Source: Dysgonomonadaceae bacterium PH5-43 (GTDB lineage: Bacteria > Bacteroidota > Bacteroidia > Bacteroidales > Azobacteroidaceae). Taken from it: DNA of 64,000 nt. The stretch is from assembly GCA_029916745.1 (NCBI GenBank), contig JARXWK010000009.1, positions 27,293 to 91,292 of the forward strand. Reading direction: 5' to 3'. Positions 17,772 through 26,735 of the stretch are shown piece by piece. The translations under genes were made by a program, and so were the position numbers. The first letter of the stretch is position 1. The number at the start of each line of letters is the position of its first letter. The notes under the pieces are model-generated. The model saw only the letters and a program-made list of their open reading frames with translations, was not told where the DNA came from and did no database searches.

Positions 17772-18424
17772 TTATCATAATCTTGTTGACTTAAATTTTA
17801 TGTTACTCACACAGTCAACTATCTGACAAATAAAAAAAGGGAGTGTCTTTTAGTATCGACACGCCCTTGGATAATAGTTAAGGTAAGTAAAATGGGTTAG
17901 GATAATTATATCTTGATATATAATTACAACACAAAAGTAACACATATATTTATACCTAGCAAGTGTTTTGTTAAAAATATTTCTAAAACTCTTGAATGTA
18001 TTTCGGGTTTTATATATGGTTTTTTAGAATTTCAAGACTTTAGTTTTGTTTTTTACCTCTTAATGTGCTGGTATATAATATAATACAATAATATTTTGTT
18101 TATAGTTATGTGCTATTGGATTTGAATAAATTACATTTTGATTTGAAATTTCTGTTAAGTGCATTTAGTGTGCAATTCAAAGTATATTTAAAAAGTAATA
18201 AAATCATTTTTTAATTCAAGTAATGGAAGAGTGATAAGATGTATATTTATTATAAATCACACATACATCTATAATGTTATGATAAAATCAAAAATGCCAT
18301 TTCTTGCGAAGGTGTATTAAGATAATAGTTGAGAAACTTAAATAGGTTAGGAGTGTTTATATTTTTATATATAAAATAATATACAAAATATAATATATAT
18401 ATGCTTATATGATACAGGCATTTT
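17772..18424. repeat. 650-bp direct repeat, copy 2
   Basis: Second copy of the block at 13641-14290, same orientation, 653 bp. It lies upstream of the primase-helicase start and directly adjoins a family-1 array at 18427. It has the same internal sub-blocks and the same hairpin near 17838-17867. Confidence 0.9.
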
Positions 18425-18426
18425 CT

Positions 18427-18583
18427 ACATTGAAACGTATTATTTCATATGATTAAAACGTATTATTTCACACATTGAAAGAATTTGTTTCTTACATTTA
18501 AACTACCCGTTTCATACTAATGAAACTACTTGTTTCATATAGGAGAAACACTTTGTTTCATACTGGTGAAACTACTTGTTTGT
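18427..18583. repeat. Family-1 array (GTTTCA/TGAAAC units)
   Basis: About seven degenerate 22-23 bp units of the TGAAAC/GTTTCA type, strongest at the right (GTTTCATACTAATGAAACTA, GTTTCATATAGGAGAAACAC). It begins 3 bp after the second 650-bp repeat. The stretch 18584-18751 shows nothing further. Confidence 0.7.
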
Positions 18584-18751
18584 TGCTGTTAATGTTTTAG
18601 TTGACTGTTCTTCGGCTTAATTAATTGCAAAGTCGGTTGACTCGGTTTATGCTTTGTTGATAATTTTTCCGTGATCCGTGATCCTAACTGATTGATAATA
18701 AGCCTAAAAACAAAAATCTCTCCAAACTTAATTGAAGAGATTCCTGTTTTG

Positions 18752-18833
18752 TGCGGCTGAAGGGACTCGAACCCCCACGCCTCTCGGCACCAGATCCTAA
18801 GTCTGGCGCGGCTACCAATTACGCCACAGCCGC
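18752..18833 (-). tRNA. tRNA-Leu (UAG)
   Basis: An 82-nt class II tRNA on the minus strand. The acceptor stem GCGGCTG (from 18833) pairs with CAGCCGC, followed by discriminator A at 18752. The anticodon stem CCAGA/TCTGG encloses CTTAGGA, giving anticodon UAG. A long variable arm and a GTTCGAGTC T-loop are present. CCA is not encoded. A -7 box reading TACCTTTG lies at 18851-18858 on the minus strand. Confidence 0.95.
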
Positions 18834-18850
18834 ATTTTCTTTTAGCGATG

Positions 18851-18858
18851 CAAAGGTA
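18851..18858 (-). promoter_or_regulatory. -7 box for tRNA-Leu
   Basis: Plus-strand CAAAGGTA reads TACCTTTG on the minus strand, 18 bp upstream of the mature tRNA 5' end. Confidence 0.55.
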
Positions 18859-18903
18859 AACATTATTTTTGAAAAAACAATAAGCTTGAGAGTTTTTTAT
18901 TAA

Positions 18904-19908
18904 TTATTCATCTCCTTTTATTATGCTTATGGCTTTTTCTATGATTGTATCTCTTTTTTTATAGATATCAATATCTGTTATCCTAACAAAAACATCTGGG
19001 GTTATACCGAACTCAAGATGTTCCATTTGGTCGTTATACATCGGACAGGCAGAAAATCTTACGTGCCAACCATTAGGTATTTCAGAAGAGAAGGGAAGCC
19101 CGCTACCACCTCCTGTTTTGTCTCCTATTATTAAAGCATTAGGAGCATACTTCATCACATTTACAAAATCGTTAGTTGCACTATAACAACGTCTATTAGT
19201 TAGTACTATTACTTTTTTATTGTAACTCAATCTGTTCGATGGTTCTATATACATAGGGTGAGGCTTTGAGAACTCATTATGTCCCTTTCCTGTTTTGTGC
19301 TGTATGTAACCCACCAAAGTTTTTTCTTTAAAGAAACGAGAAGCTATTCTTTCCGAATTAGTAAGATAACCTCCTCCATTATTTCTCACATCAATTATTA
19401 TGCCAGCACAATGGTAGAATTTCTTAATAATATAGTCTAAATTACTTTCCGAGAATGAAGATGAAAAATCGGCATACCTTATATATCCAATACTATCATT
19501 TAGCATTTTATATCTAAAACCTCCAGCTATTTGATAGTCTGTACCCAAATACTTATCTATAATCTCTTGGTAGTAATTGTCTTCATAATCTTCGAACCAT
19601 TTCCAGTATCTGCCTAAATCGAAAGCAGATACAATATTAACGTGACCGTCTTTTAATTCTTGTAGCATTTCGTCCATTAAATAAAACAAAGAGTCTTTAC
19701 TCATATCTGGTTTTATTTGTTTGGAATAATCAACATAAACCTGATCCCAATCAATATCTTTATATTCGAAGAAGCAATAATTTTCGTCTATTACCTTCCA
19801 AAGAGCACGAAAGTTATCCTCTGGAGTATTCTTAAACTCTTCTATATCTAAGCAAGAGTTACACAAAATACACAATGTTGCGACTAATATTTTAGATAAC
19901 AGTTTCAT
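18904..19908 (-). CDS. S41 family (C-terminal processing type) peptidase lipoprotein
   Basis: A 334-residue protein with a lipoprotein signal (ILVATLCILCNSC, Cys ~19). The N-terminal ~110 residues are helical (DNFRALWKVIDENYCFFEYK, typical of Bacteroidota S41 peptidases). They are followed by the tail-specific protease core: GYIRYADF, IIDVRNNGGGYLTNSERIA, and the Ser region TNRRCYSATNDFV near residue 240. A further block is IGDKTGGGSGLP. No separate PDZ domain is obvious. It probably degrades or processes periplasmic proteins. It overlaps the upstream DUF3316 gene by 4 bp and is the last gene of the parC run. Confidence 0.88.
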   Translation of the reverse strand: MKLLSKILVATLCILCNSCLDIEEFKNTPEDNFRALWKVIDENYCFFEYKDIDWDQVYVDYSKQIKPDMSKDSLFYLMDEMLQELKDGHVNIVSAFDLGRYWKWFEDYEDNYYQEIIDKYLGTDYQIAGGFRYKMLNDSIGYIRYADFSSSFSESNLDYIIKKFYHCAGIIIDVRNNGGGYLTNSERIASRFFKEKTLVGYIQHKTGKGHNEFSKPHPMYIEPSNRLSYNKKVIVLTNRRCYSATNDFVNVMKYAPNALIIGDKTGGGSGLPFSSEIPNGWHVRFSACPMYNDQMEHLEFGITPDVFVRITDIDIYKKRDTIIEKAISIIKGDE

Positions 19909-20804
19909 TCTATGTTAGAATATGCGTTGATAAAAGGATTATAATACTTTTTTGATTTCTTACCTGATACGCCAAAAATATTTCGAGAAAATCCTACACA
20001 AAAAGAGTTTGATATTATTTTTGTGTTTAAGTCGTTTATTTCTGTCTCATACACCCAATTACTATAAGATAATCTTAGTGTACAATGTTTTAATGGAATA
20101 TCTAAAGATAATAAGTTACGTATTTCTCTATGATTATGTAAAGAAGAAAAATGATATAATTGAGCATCAACATCTAAGTATATTTCGTAATACGACTGAC
20201 CGAACTGAGGCGAAAACATACCTCCCATAACAGGTAAATCAATCTGATAACGAATAAGAAAAGGCTGTTTTCCTACATTAAAGCCATAACTTGCCAAGCC
20301 CGAAACATTCAGATTAATATGCGCTTTCGCTGTTGCTGGGTTATTTGTGTTTCTTGTATTGTAGATTCCGCCAATTAGTCCGTTAGCTTGAAGTCCGCCA
20401 AATATAAATAAATCCTTCATAGGATTAAAACGATAGTGCATACCAAAACGATAGTCGAGACTTGCAAAGTAGTTTTTTGCATTTCTTGCCGGATTGTATG
20501 TGTTTGCCACATTTAAGTCGATAAGATGCTGAAGCGAAACTTTGTTTTGTAAAAGCTTTGTCATCTTAATGCTTTCGTAAGCAAGTCCGTAGGTTGAGCC
20601 TTTATATTGTAAAGGAGAGAGATAAGAGTCGTATATATTTGAATTACCTATACTAAACATTAGCGATTGGTATTTCATATTCAAATTATCTTTTTGTTCC
20701 TCTTGTGTGTACGAATTAAAAACAATACAAAAGGATAAACACAACAGCAAGAAAGATGATGTTATCACTTTTCTTACTGTTCTCTTTATTTTATTTCTTT
20801 TCAT
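19905..20804 (-). CDS. DUF3316 family outer-membrane protein
   Basis: A 299-residue exported protein with a basic N-terminus and signal peptide (VITSSFLLLCLSFCIVFNSYTQ). The rest is made of alternating beta strands with many Tyr/Phe/Asn (YFASLDYRFGMHYRFNP, PFLIRYQIDLPVMGGMFSP, CTLRLSYSNWVYE), which fits a small outer-membrane barrel. It matches the Bacteroidota DUF3316 pattern as I remember it; the function is unknown. It starts 6 bp after parC and overlaps the S41 peptidase gene by 4 bp. Confidence 0.75.
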   Translation of the reverse strand: MKRNKIKRTVRKVITSSFLLLCLSFCIVFNSYTQEEQKDNLNMKYQSLMFSIGNSNIYDSYLSPLQYKGSTYGLAYESIKMTKLLQNKVSLQHLIDLNVANTYNPARNAKNYFASLDYRFGMHYRFNPMKDLFIFGGLQANGLIGGIYNTRNTNNPATAKAHINLNVSGLASYGFNVGKQPFLIRYQIDLPVMGGMFSPQFGQSYYEIYLDVDAQLYHFSSLHNHREIRNLLSLDIPLKHCTLRLSYSNWVYETEINDLNTKIISNSFCVGFSRNIFGVSGKKSKKYYNPFINAYSNIE

Positions 20805-20810
20805 CGATAA

Positions 20811-23480
20811 TTAGAACAATCTTTTCTGACCTATAATATCGTCAATCAATTCTGAAATAGATGTATTGTCTTCTTCAGGGTCTATATCTATGTCGGGAGT
20901 AGGAGTGTCTTCTGGTTCAGGCTCAGGAAAACGTAGAGGTTCTATTTCTTTAATGCTCTCCGTTTCAAAAGTAGTAATTCGTTTCCCTTTTGCTTTTATT
21001 CCTTTAACTGCTATAAATTCATCAACATCAATGATAAGAGGCTCTCTGAAACTATCATTACCCCCGAATACAACTTCAATTCTTGGGAATACAGTCTCGG
21101 TAAGTAATAAAAGTTTTGAATTAGGGTTGTCGCCTATAAAGCTTTGTTGTTTATTGCTTACTTCAAAGTTAAATCTCTTAATATAAGGATACTTCTGGTC
21201 GGCATCAAACAAAGCTACCGACCATATTTTATTAGGATTAAATTTTTCTATTACCTGAATATCTCCCTGATAATGATTACTTGAATCGAAATTTGTAGTA
21301 TAGAACTCGCCACTTTCTGTTGTAACGAGAATTAAATCGTCGGAATGAAACTCACCAAGAAACTCACCACGTCCATCGTAGTTAAGTCTGAGTACGTCTC
21401 TGTCGAACCAAACTTTGCGTCCTCCCAGTGTAGAGCCCCCTTTAGATTTAAGCGATATTTTATGAATGTCGGCTTTAGTAAGTATATTACCCATAGAACC
21501 ACGACCTTTAATAACTATTTCTCCAAAATTTTTATCGAAGGCAAGAAGTTTCTGTCGAGGTTTAGGTTTAAGAATTATTCTTACCACTTCGGCCTCTCCG
21601 TTAGGATTTGCTGAAAAATACAGTATACGACTGCCTGCCTTTCCTTGAGTTAGGTCGTACTCTCTATCTCTCGAAACACCTGTTACAGCAAATCGTTTTA
21701 TATGGTTATTTCCTGCTTTTCCATCGCGGTAGATAACATTGTATATAGTACGGTTGTCGCTTCTTTTGAAAACATTAAGGTATAGTATGTTTTTTCCGAC
21801 AAACATTTTCTCACTTACCTTAACTATCTTATATTTTCCATCTTTGAAGAAAATGATTACGTCGTCTATATCAGAGCAATTACAAACAAACTCATCTTTT
21901 TTAAGACCATAACCTATAAAACCTTCCTCTCTATTAATGTATAGCTTCTCATTTGCTTCTACTACCTTAGTAGCTTCTATAGTATCGAAACTGCGTATTT
22001 CTGTTTTACGAGAATAATCTTTACCGTATTTATCTTTCAGTTTAGAAAACCAGTTGATAGTATATTCTACTATGTGTTCTATATTATTCTTTATCTCTTC
22101 TATTTGTTCTTTGTAAGAGGCTATCAGATTTTCGGCTTTCTCTTTATTGAACTTAAGTATTCTTCCCATTTTAATTTCCATCAAACGAAGCAGATCGTCT
22201 CGAGTAATCTCTCTAAAGAAATCTTTCTTGTATGGGTCGAATCTCTTATCTATATGATTAAGAGCAGAGTCTATATCTTTAGCATTCTCAAACTCTTTGT
22301 CTTTATACATTCGTTCTTCGATAAATATTCGTTCTAAAGATGCGAACAGAAGACTTTCTAAGAGTTCGTTTTTATGAATTTCAAGTTCTAATTTCAGTAA
22401 CTCAAGAGTTTTGTCGGTTACGTTTTTAAGCACGTCAGACACCGACATAAACTGAGGTTTGTTGTTTTCGTCGATAACACAGCAATTTGGCGATATACTT
22501 ATTTCACAATCGGTAAAAGCATAAAGGGCATCAATTGTTTTATCAGACGACACGCCTGGAGCTAAGTTGATAACTATTTCAGCATCTTTAGCTGTCATAT
22601 CATCTACTCTTTTAATCTTTATCTTTCCTCTTTCGTTTGCTTTAAGGATAGACTCTGTTAGAGTTGATGTTGTTTTGCCATAAGGAATTTCGGTTATAGC
22701 AAGGGTTTTGTTATCTATTTTATTAATTTTAGCTCTCACCTTTACCGAGCCACCTCTTTCTCCGTCGTTATACTTCGATACATCTATGTATCCTCCTGTT
22801 TGGAAGTCGGGATAAAGATTAAACTCTTCGTTGTTAAGATAAGCTATTGCGGCATCTAACAGTTCGTTGAAGTTATGAGGTAGCACTTTCGACTGTAAAC
22901 CTACAGCAATACCCTCACCTCCTTGTGCTAAAAGAAGTGGAAATTTAAGAGGAAGCGTAATAGGTTCTTTGTTTCGTCCGTCGTACGATAATTTCCATTG
23001 AGTTGTTTTAGGATTAAACACAACATCTAAGGCAAATTTAGATAAACGAGCCTCGATGTAACGAGGTGCGGCAGCGCCATCTCCCGTAAGAATATTTCCC
23101 CAGTTACCCTGACAATCGATTAATAAGTTTTTTTGTCCTAACTGTACTAAAGCACCTCCTATTGATTGGTCGCCGTGAGGGTGAAATTGCATAGTTTCTC
23201 CAACTATATTTGCCACCTTGTTGTATCGTCCGTCGTCTTTACGCTTCATTGCGTGAAGTATTCTTCGTTGCACTGGCTTAAGTCCGTCGTTTATATGAGG
23301 CACGGCACGGTCGGTAATAACATAAGATGCGTAGTCTAAAAACCACTCTTTATACATTCCCGACAATCCATAGCGGTTAATTTCTGGATTATTGTCAGGA
23401 ACTTTATACTCCGAATGCTCTTTTTCTAAGTCTTCGTTGTTATCTAAATCGTTATTATCTATTATGTTTTCGGGTGTCAT
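20811..23480 (-). CDS. parC: DNA topoisomerase IV subunit A
   Basis: A type IIA topoisomerase A subunit, 889 residues. The breakage-reunion domain begins at KEWFLDYASYVITDRAVPHINDGLKPVQRRIL. It contains the catalytic Tyr in AAPRYIEARLSKFA (~140) and GGEGIAVGLQSKVLPHNF. A long coiled coil (~360-490) and a beta-pinwheel C-terminal region follow. The C-terminal ~40 residues are very acidic (EPEPEDTPTPDIDIDPEED). The QTYHPHGD region reads QFHPHGDQS, and the domain differs from typical GyrA, so ParC is the better call. The partner parE is not in the window. A -7 box lies at 23504-23511. Confidence 0.92.
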   Translation of the reverse strand: MTPENIIDNNDLDNNEDLEKEHSEYKVPDNNPEINRYGLSGMYKEWFLDYASYVITDRAVPHINDGLKPVQRRILHAMKRKDDGRYNKVANIVGETMQFHPHGDQSIGGALVQLGQKNLLIDCQGNWGNILTGDGAAAPRYIEARLSKFALDVVFNPKTTQWKLSYDGRNKEPITLPLKFPLLLAQGGEGIAVGLQSKVLPHNFNELLDAAIAYLNNEEFNLYPDFQTGGYIDVSKYNDGERGGSVKVRAKINKIDNKTLAITEIPYGKTTSTLTESILKANERGKIKIKRVDDMTAKDAEIVINLAPGVSSDKTIDALYAFTDCEISISPNCCVIDENNKPQFMSVSDVLKNVTDKTLELLKLELEIHKNELLESLLFASLERIFIEERMYKDKEFENAKDIDSALNHIDKRFDPYKKDFFREITRDDLLRLMEIKMGRILKFNKEKAENLIASYKEQIEEIKNNIEHIVEYTINWFSKLKDKYGKDYSRKTEIRSFDTIEATKVVEANEKLYINREEGFIGYGLKKDEFVCNCSDIDDVIIFFKDGKYKIVKVSEKMFVGKNILYLNVFKRSDNRTIYNVIYRDGKAGNNHIKRFAVTGVSRDREYDLTQGKAGSRILYFSANPNGEAEVVRIILKPKPRQKLLAFDKNFGEIVIKGRGSMGNILTKADIHKISLKSKGGSTLGGRKVWFDRDVLRLNYDGRGEFLGEFHSDDLILVTTESGEFYTTNFDSSNHYQGDIQVIEKFNPNKIWSVALFDADQKYPYIKRFNFEVSNKQQSFIGDNPNSKLLLLTETVFPRIEVVFGGNDSFREPLIIDVDEFIAVKGIKAKGKRITTFETESIKEIEPLRFPEPEPEDTPTPDIDIDPEEDNTSISELIDDIIGQKRLF

Positions 23481-23503
23481 ATCTCTATTTTTATCGAGGA
23501 TTG

Positions 23504-23511
23504 CAAATATA
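23504..23511 (-). promoter_or_regulatory. -7 box for parC
   Basis: CAAATATA reads TATATTTG on the minus strand, 24 bp upstream of the parC start. Confidence 0.5.
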
Positions 23512-23585
23512 CATATTTTTTGCCAAAGTTTTTAAGACATTCCCTTTTATTTATTTTATCAGATATTTGACTATGTGAGTAACCT

Positions 23586-23871
23586 AAAATGCAAAGCTTC
23601 ACTTAGGGTCTTCTCTCTACTAAGAGACCCCTTCTCTCTCTTAGTAGATAGGCGAGGTCTCTCTACTAAGAACGGCGGGGTGCTTTAAGTACTAAGGCGA
23701 GGCGGTTCTATTAAGAGCGGTATGGGGTATCTACTAAGAAACACCTCGCCTATCTAGTAACAACGACAAGGGGTATCTAATAAGAAGCAACCCTCATCTC
23801 TAGTAACAACGACAAGGGGTATCTAATAAGAAGCAACCCTCATCTCTAGTAACAACGACAAGGGGTATTCA
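23586..23871. repeat. Family-2 array of 23-bp CTAAGA units
   Basis: A leader, AAAGCTTCACTTAGGGTCTT, is followed by about eleven 23-bp units such as ACTAAGAACGGCGGGGTGCT, AGTAACAACGACAAGGGG and AATAAGAAGCAACCCTC. The last two form a 46-bp doublet repeated exactly. The leader and the first ~230 bp recur at 54231. It ends at a relic of the primase-helicase gene. Confidence 0.85.
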
Positions 23872-23938
23872 AGCTACTGTAGATACCAAGAATAATGTAT
23901 CTAAACGAGGATAGTCAAAGCTTTCTCTAATATATTAA
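23872..23938 (-). pseudogene. Relic of a primase-helicase gene (motif V segment)
   Basis: The minus strand encodes YIRESFDYPRLDTLFLVSTV, close to YIGEGFDYPRLDTLFLASPV in the intact gene near 15050-15120. The DNA identity over ~45 bp (about 38 matches by eye) shows common descent rather than a chance motif. It is flanked by array DNA and nadA; no other part of the gene is visible. Confidence 0.7.
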
Positions 23939-23952
23939 CGAGTTTTTTGTTC

Positions 23953-24939
23953 TTACGATAATTCCAACATTCTTTTTATTGGTTTAACTGCTTTCTCTAT
24001 AATATCGTCGGAGATAAATATCTCTGGCATTTCGTATTTAAGACAGTTATAAAGTTTTTCAAGAGTATTTAGCTTCATAAACGAACATTCGTTACAAGCA
24101 CAAGTACTATCATCAGGAGGAGCAGGGATAAATAACTTATCTTTATTAGCATCTTTCATCTCGTGTAAAATTCCTGATTCGGTAGCTACTATAAATTCTT
24201 TCTTATCAGAGTTATTAACAAAATCTAATAAGGCACTCGTAGAACCTACAAAATCAGCAGCCTTAAGTATAACACTTTTACATTCGGGGTGAGCTATAAG
24301 TAGAGCTTCAGGATATTTCCGTTTTAATTCTAATATCTTCTCTAAAGAAAATCTTTCGTGAACGTGACAAGCTCCGTCCCAAAGAACCATATTTCGCCCC
24401 GTAACACTATTTATATAAGAACCAAGGTTTCTATCAGGTCCGAAGATTATCTTCTCGTCAATAGGAAATTTGTCAACAATTTTACGTGCATTAGTAGAAG
24501 TTACTACTACATCAGTAAGAGTTTTTACTGCTGCGGTAGTATTAACATAAGATATAACTGTATGATCGGGATGTTGTTTTATAAATTCTTCGAACTTATC
24601 GGCAGGACAACTATCGGCTAACGAACAACCAGCATTCAAGTCAGGAACAAATACTCTTTTATCAGGACAAAGTATTTTAGCTGTTTCTCCCATAAAGTGC
24701 ACTCCACACAATACAATAATATCTGCGTCAGTTTTAGTAGCCCACTGAGCTAAAGCTAAACTATCGCCCACAAAGTCGGCAATATCTTGTATGTTACCTT
24801 CTTGGTAGAAATGTGCTAATATTATAGCATTCTTTTCTTCCTTTAGTCTTTTAATTTCTTGTATTAAATCAATATCTTTGGGAACTGAAATATTCAAGAA
24901 GCCGGCGGGCTTAGAGTTTTTAGAGTTATCAATAGCCAT
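23953..24939 (-). CDS. nadA: Quinolinate synthase
   Basis: NadA condenses iminoaspartate with dihydroxyacetone phosphate to quinolinate in NAD synthesis, using a [4Fe-4S] cluster. The 328-residue protein has AIILAHFYQEGNIQDIADFVGDSLALAQWA and LCGVHFMGETAKIL. Other blocks are VYVNTT-like SYVNTTAAVKTLTDVVVTS and GACHVHERF. The Cys region is ADSCPADKFEEF, with CACNECSFMKLNTLEKL near the C-terminus. Length and motifs are complete. nadB and nadC are not in the window. A distant minus-strand -7 match (25156-25163) suggests a possible ~210-nt leader. Confidence 0.95.
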   Translation of the reverse strand: MAIDNSKNSKPAGFLNISVPKDIDLIQEIKRLKEEKNAIILAHFYQEGNIQDIADFVGDSLALAQWATKTDADIIVLCGVHFMGETAKILCPDKRVFVPDLNAGCSLADSCPADKFEEFIKQHPDHTVISYVNTTAAVKTLTDVVVTSTNARKIVDKFPIDEKIIFGPDRNLGSYINSVTGRNMVLWDGACHVHERFSLEKILELKRKYPEALLIAHPECKSVILKAADFVGSTSALLDFVNNSDKKEFIVATESGILHEMKDANKDKLFIPAPPDDSTCACNECSFMKLNTLEKLYNCLKYEMPEIFISDDIIEKAVKPIKRMLELS

Positions 24940-25449
24940 ATATTATATATTTATTATATTTAAAATTTAAATAAAAAGAATGATGATAATAATGTCTTGT
25001 TAATAAGTTGGAAAACTAATAATTGAATTACTTGCTTTTTTACTTATTAAGATTAGAAAATAATTTATTATAAAATTATCAACATATCTAATTAATCGTA
25101 ATATCAGTATAATTAATTAATTAACGCATTTCATCAATCTTTTGTTGATAAAGTGCAAAGTTAAAAACTTTCTTCTAAAAGTTATTAGTACTTATCTAAA
25201 AGGATATGTATAAATTAAAGATAAAAAGCTTACTTAATATTTTGAAGGTTGCCTTTACTCGATTAATAAGATAGAAATATTAGAAATACAAATTTATTTA
25301 TCAACTTTTGTTTACTGGTTATTAACAATGTTTTTATCTTTATTTATTACCACTCAACACTCTAATATTACCATTCTGCAACTATTATTTCTTAACTATT
25401 ATATCGTCTATTAGTTTTGTAGCAGATTATTAATTAAATTTGTTACATA
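24940..25449. other. 510-bp very AT-rich gap with three DnaA-box-like sites
   Basis: No ORF or RNA gene is recognised. It holds TTATCAACA at 25076-25084, its complement at 25143-25151 and TTATCAACT at 25298-25306, each one base from the DnaA consensus TTATCCACA or close to it. A TAACTTTG -7 match on the minus strand is at 25156-25163. A plus-strand -7 box is at 25412. The gap separates divergent nadA and lytS-type genes. Confidence 0.4.
25412..25419 (+). promoter_or_regulatory. -7 box for the LytS/LytTR operon
   Basis: TAGTTTTG matches TAnnTTTG, 30 bp upstream of the kinase start at 25450. Confidence 0.55.
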
Positions 25450-26733
25450 ATGAAAAAGATTAGAGATTATTTTAAGAACCCATTTATAGTGGGGGTTGTT
25501 TTTGCACTAGTGTATATCTTGTATAGATTAATACCTGTATGGAGTGTTACAGATGATTTTTTTACATTTAATAATGTTATGTCTATACTGGCATGCTTTA
25601 TTGTTCCTTGTGGTATAGGATTTTTAATTTATATTCCATTTAAGATTAAAAAGATTCGCAATTATTCTAAGAATCCGTTTATAGTGATTATTGTTATTGC
25701 ATTAGTATATGGTTTGTATAGAACAATGTATTTGTGGTATCTTACAAATGATTTTTTTACTTTGAATAATCTAATATCTATATTGTCTAGTGTTATTGTA
25801 CCTTTAAGTATAGGATTTTTTGGTATTAAGTTATTTAAGGGTTATTCTGAAAGACCTCCTGAAGAACAAAAGAAAAGATTTATTCCTACTATATTATTGT
25901 TTTTCTTAGGAACTATTGTAATTACCTTTTTAATAACTTTTATCTTTTTACCTTTATTTTCCCATATAATCTATGCTGTACCTTTTTTATTTAATGCGAT
26001 AGATAAAGAGAATATAATTTTCCCTGATTTTGTAGAATTGTTAGGTCCGTTTCATTTTGAATTAATATTTTCTCATTCTAATTTCTTGATTTTGTTTATT
26101 ATACTTCCTCTGTTTCTACTATACAATCTTTGGACACAATCAATAAATAAAGAAAAGAAACTTCAAGAAGAAAATCTTAAATACAAATACAGAACACTTA
26201 AAACTCAGATTAATCCCCATTTTCTTTTTAATAGTCTTAATACTTTATCGGAGATTGTTTACATAGATGCTAAGAAGGCAGATAATTATACTCAGAAACT
26301 TGCAGGTGTTTATAGGTTTATTCTTGATAACGAAGATGTAGATTTATTACCTCTTACCAAAGAATTAGAGTTTGTAAAAGAATATTTCAGTTTACAGAAA
26401 GAACGTAATGAAGATAAAATAGTGTTGAATATTAATATCGATAATCCGCAGAACTATAAGATAATTCCTATATCTTTACAAATACTTATAGAAAACGCAT
26501 TAAAGCATAACTCGGCATCGAAAGAACAGCCTCTTACGATAGACGTATTTATAGAAGAAGGCTTTATTATAGTGAAGAATAATTTACAGAAGAAAACTAT
26601 TTTAGATAATTCTTCGGGAACTGGTTTGGCTAATCTGAAAGAAAGAGCAAAATTGATAATGAATAAAGAAATGATTATTGTGCAAGATAATAATCAGTTT
26701 GTAGTAAAACTACCTGTTATAAGCATTTTATAA
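25450..26733 (+). CDS. LytS-type sensor histidine kinase
   Basis: A 427-residue membrane kinase. The N-terminal ~220 residues have about six hydrophobic segments. Two of them are internally duplicated (FKNPFIVGVVFALVYILYR and SKNPFIVIIVIALVYGLYR, ~75 residues apart). A coiled linker (QSINKEKKLQEENLKYKY) leads to the His_kinase domain with the phosphoacceptor His257 in LKTQINPHFLFNSLNTLSE. The ATPase part has ILIENALKHNSAS and SSGTGLANLKERAKL. It lies 2 bp before the LytTR regulator gene, its obvious partner. The stimulus cannot be inferred. The segmental duplication in the membrane part is unusual. Confidence 0.9.
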   Translation: MKKIRDYFKNPFIVGVVFALVYILYRLIPVWSVTDDFFTFNNVMSILACFIVPCGIGFLIYIPFKIKKIRNYSKNPFIVIIVIALVYGLYRTMYLWYLTNDFFTLNNLISILSSVIVPLSIGFFGIKLFKGYSERPPEEQKKRFIPTILLFFLGTIVITFLITFIFLPLFSHIIYAVPFLFNAIDKENIIFPDFVELLGPFHFELIFSHSNFLILFIILPLFLLYNLWTQSINKEKKLQEENLKYKYRTLKTQINPHFLFNSLNTLSEIVYIDAKKADNYTQKLAGVYRFILDNEDVDLLPLTKELEFVKEYFSLQKERNEDKIVLNINIDNPQNYKIIPISLQILIENALKHNSASKEQPLTIDVFIEEGFIIVKNNLQKKTILDNSSGTGLANLKERAKLIMNKEMIIVQDNNQFVVKLPVISIL

Positions 26734-26735
26734 TA

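Noticed and set aside
18752..18833. tRNA-Leu as the attachment site of the 650-bp repeat cassette
   Set aside because: No part of the tRNA 3' end is repeated at 13.6 kb or beside the blocks, and no integrase gene is present.
23586..23871. Family-2 array as CRISPR or rRNA-like element
   Set aside because: Each unit follows the next directly, the variable parts are shared between loci, and no cas genes or structured RNA were recognised.
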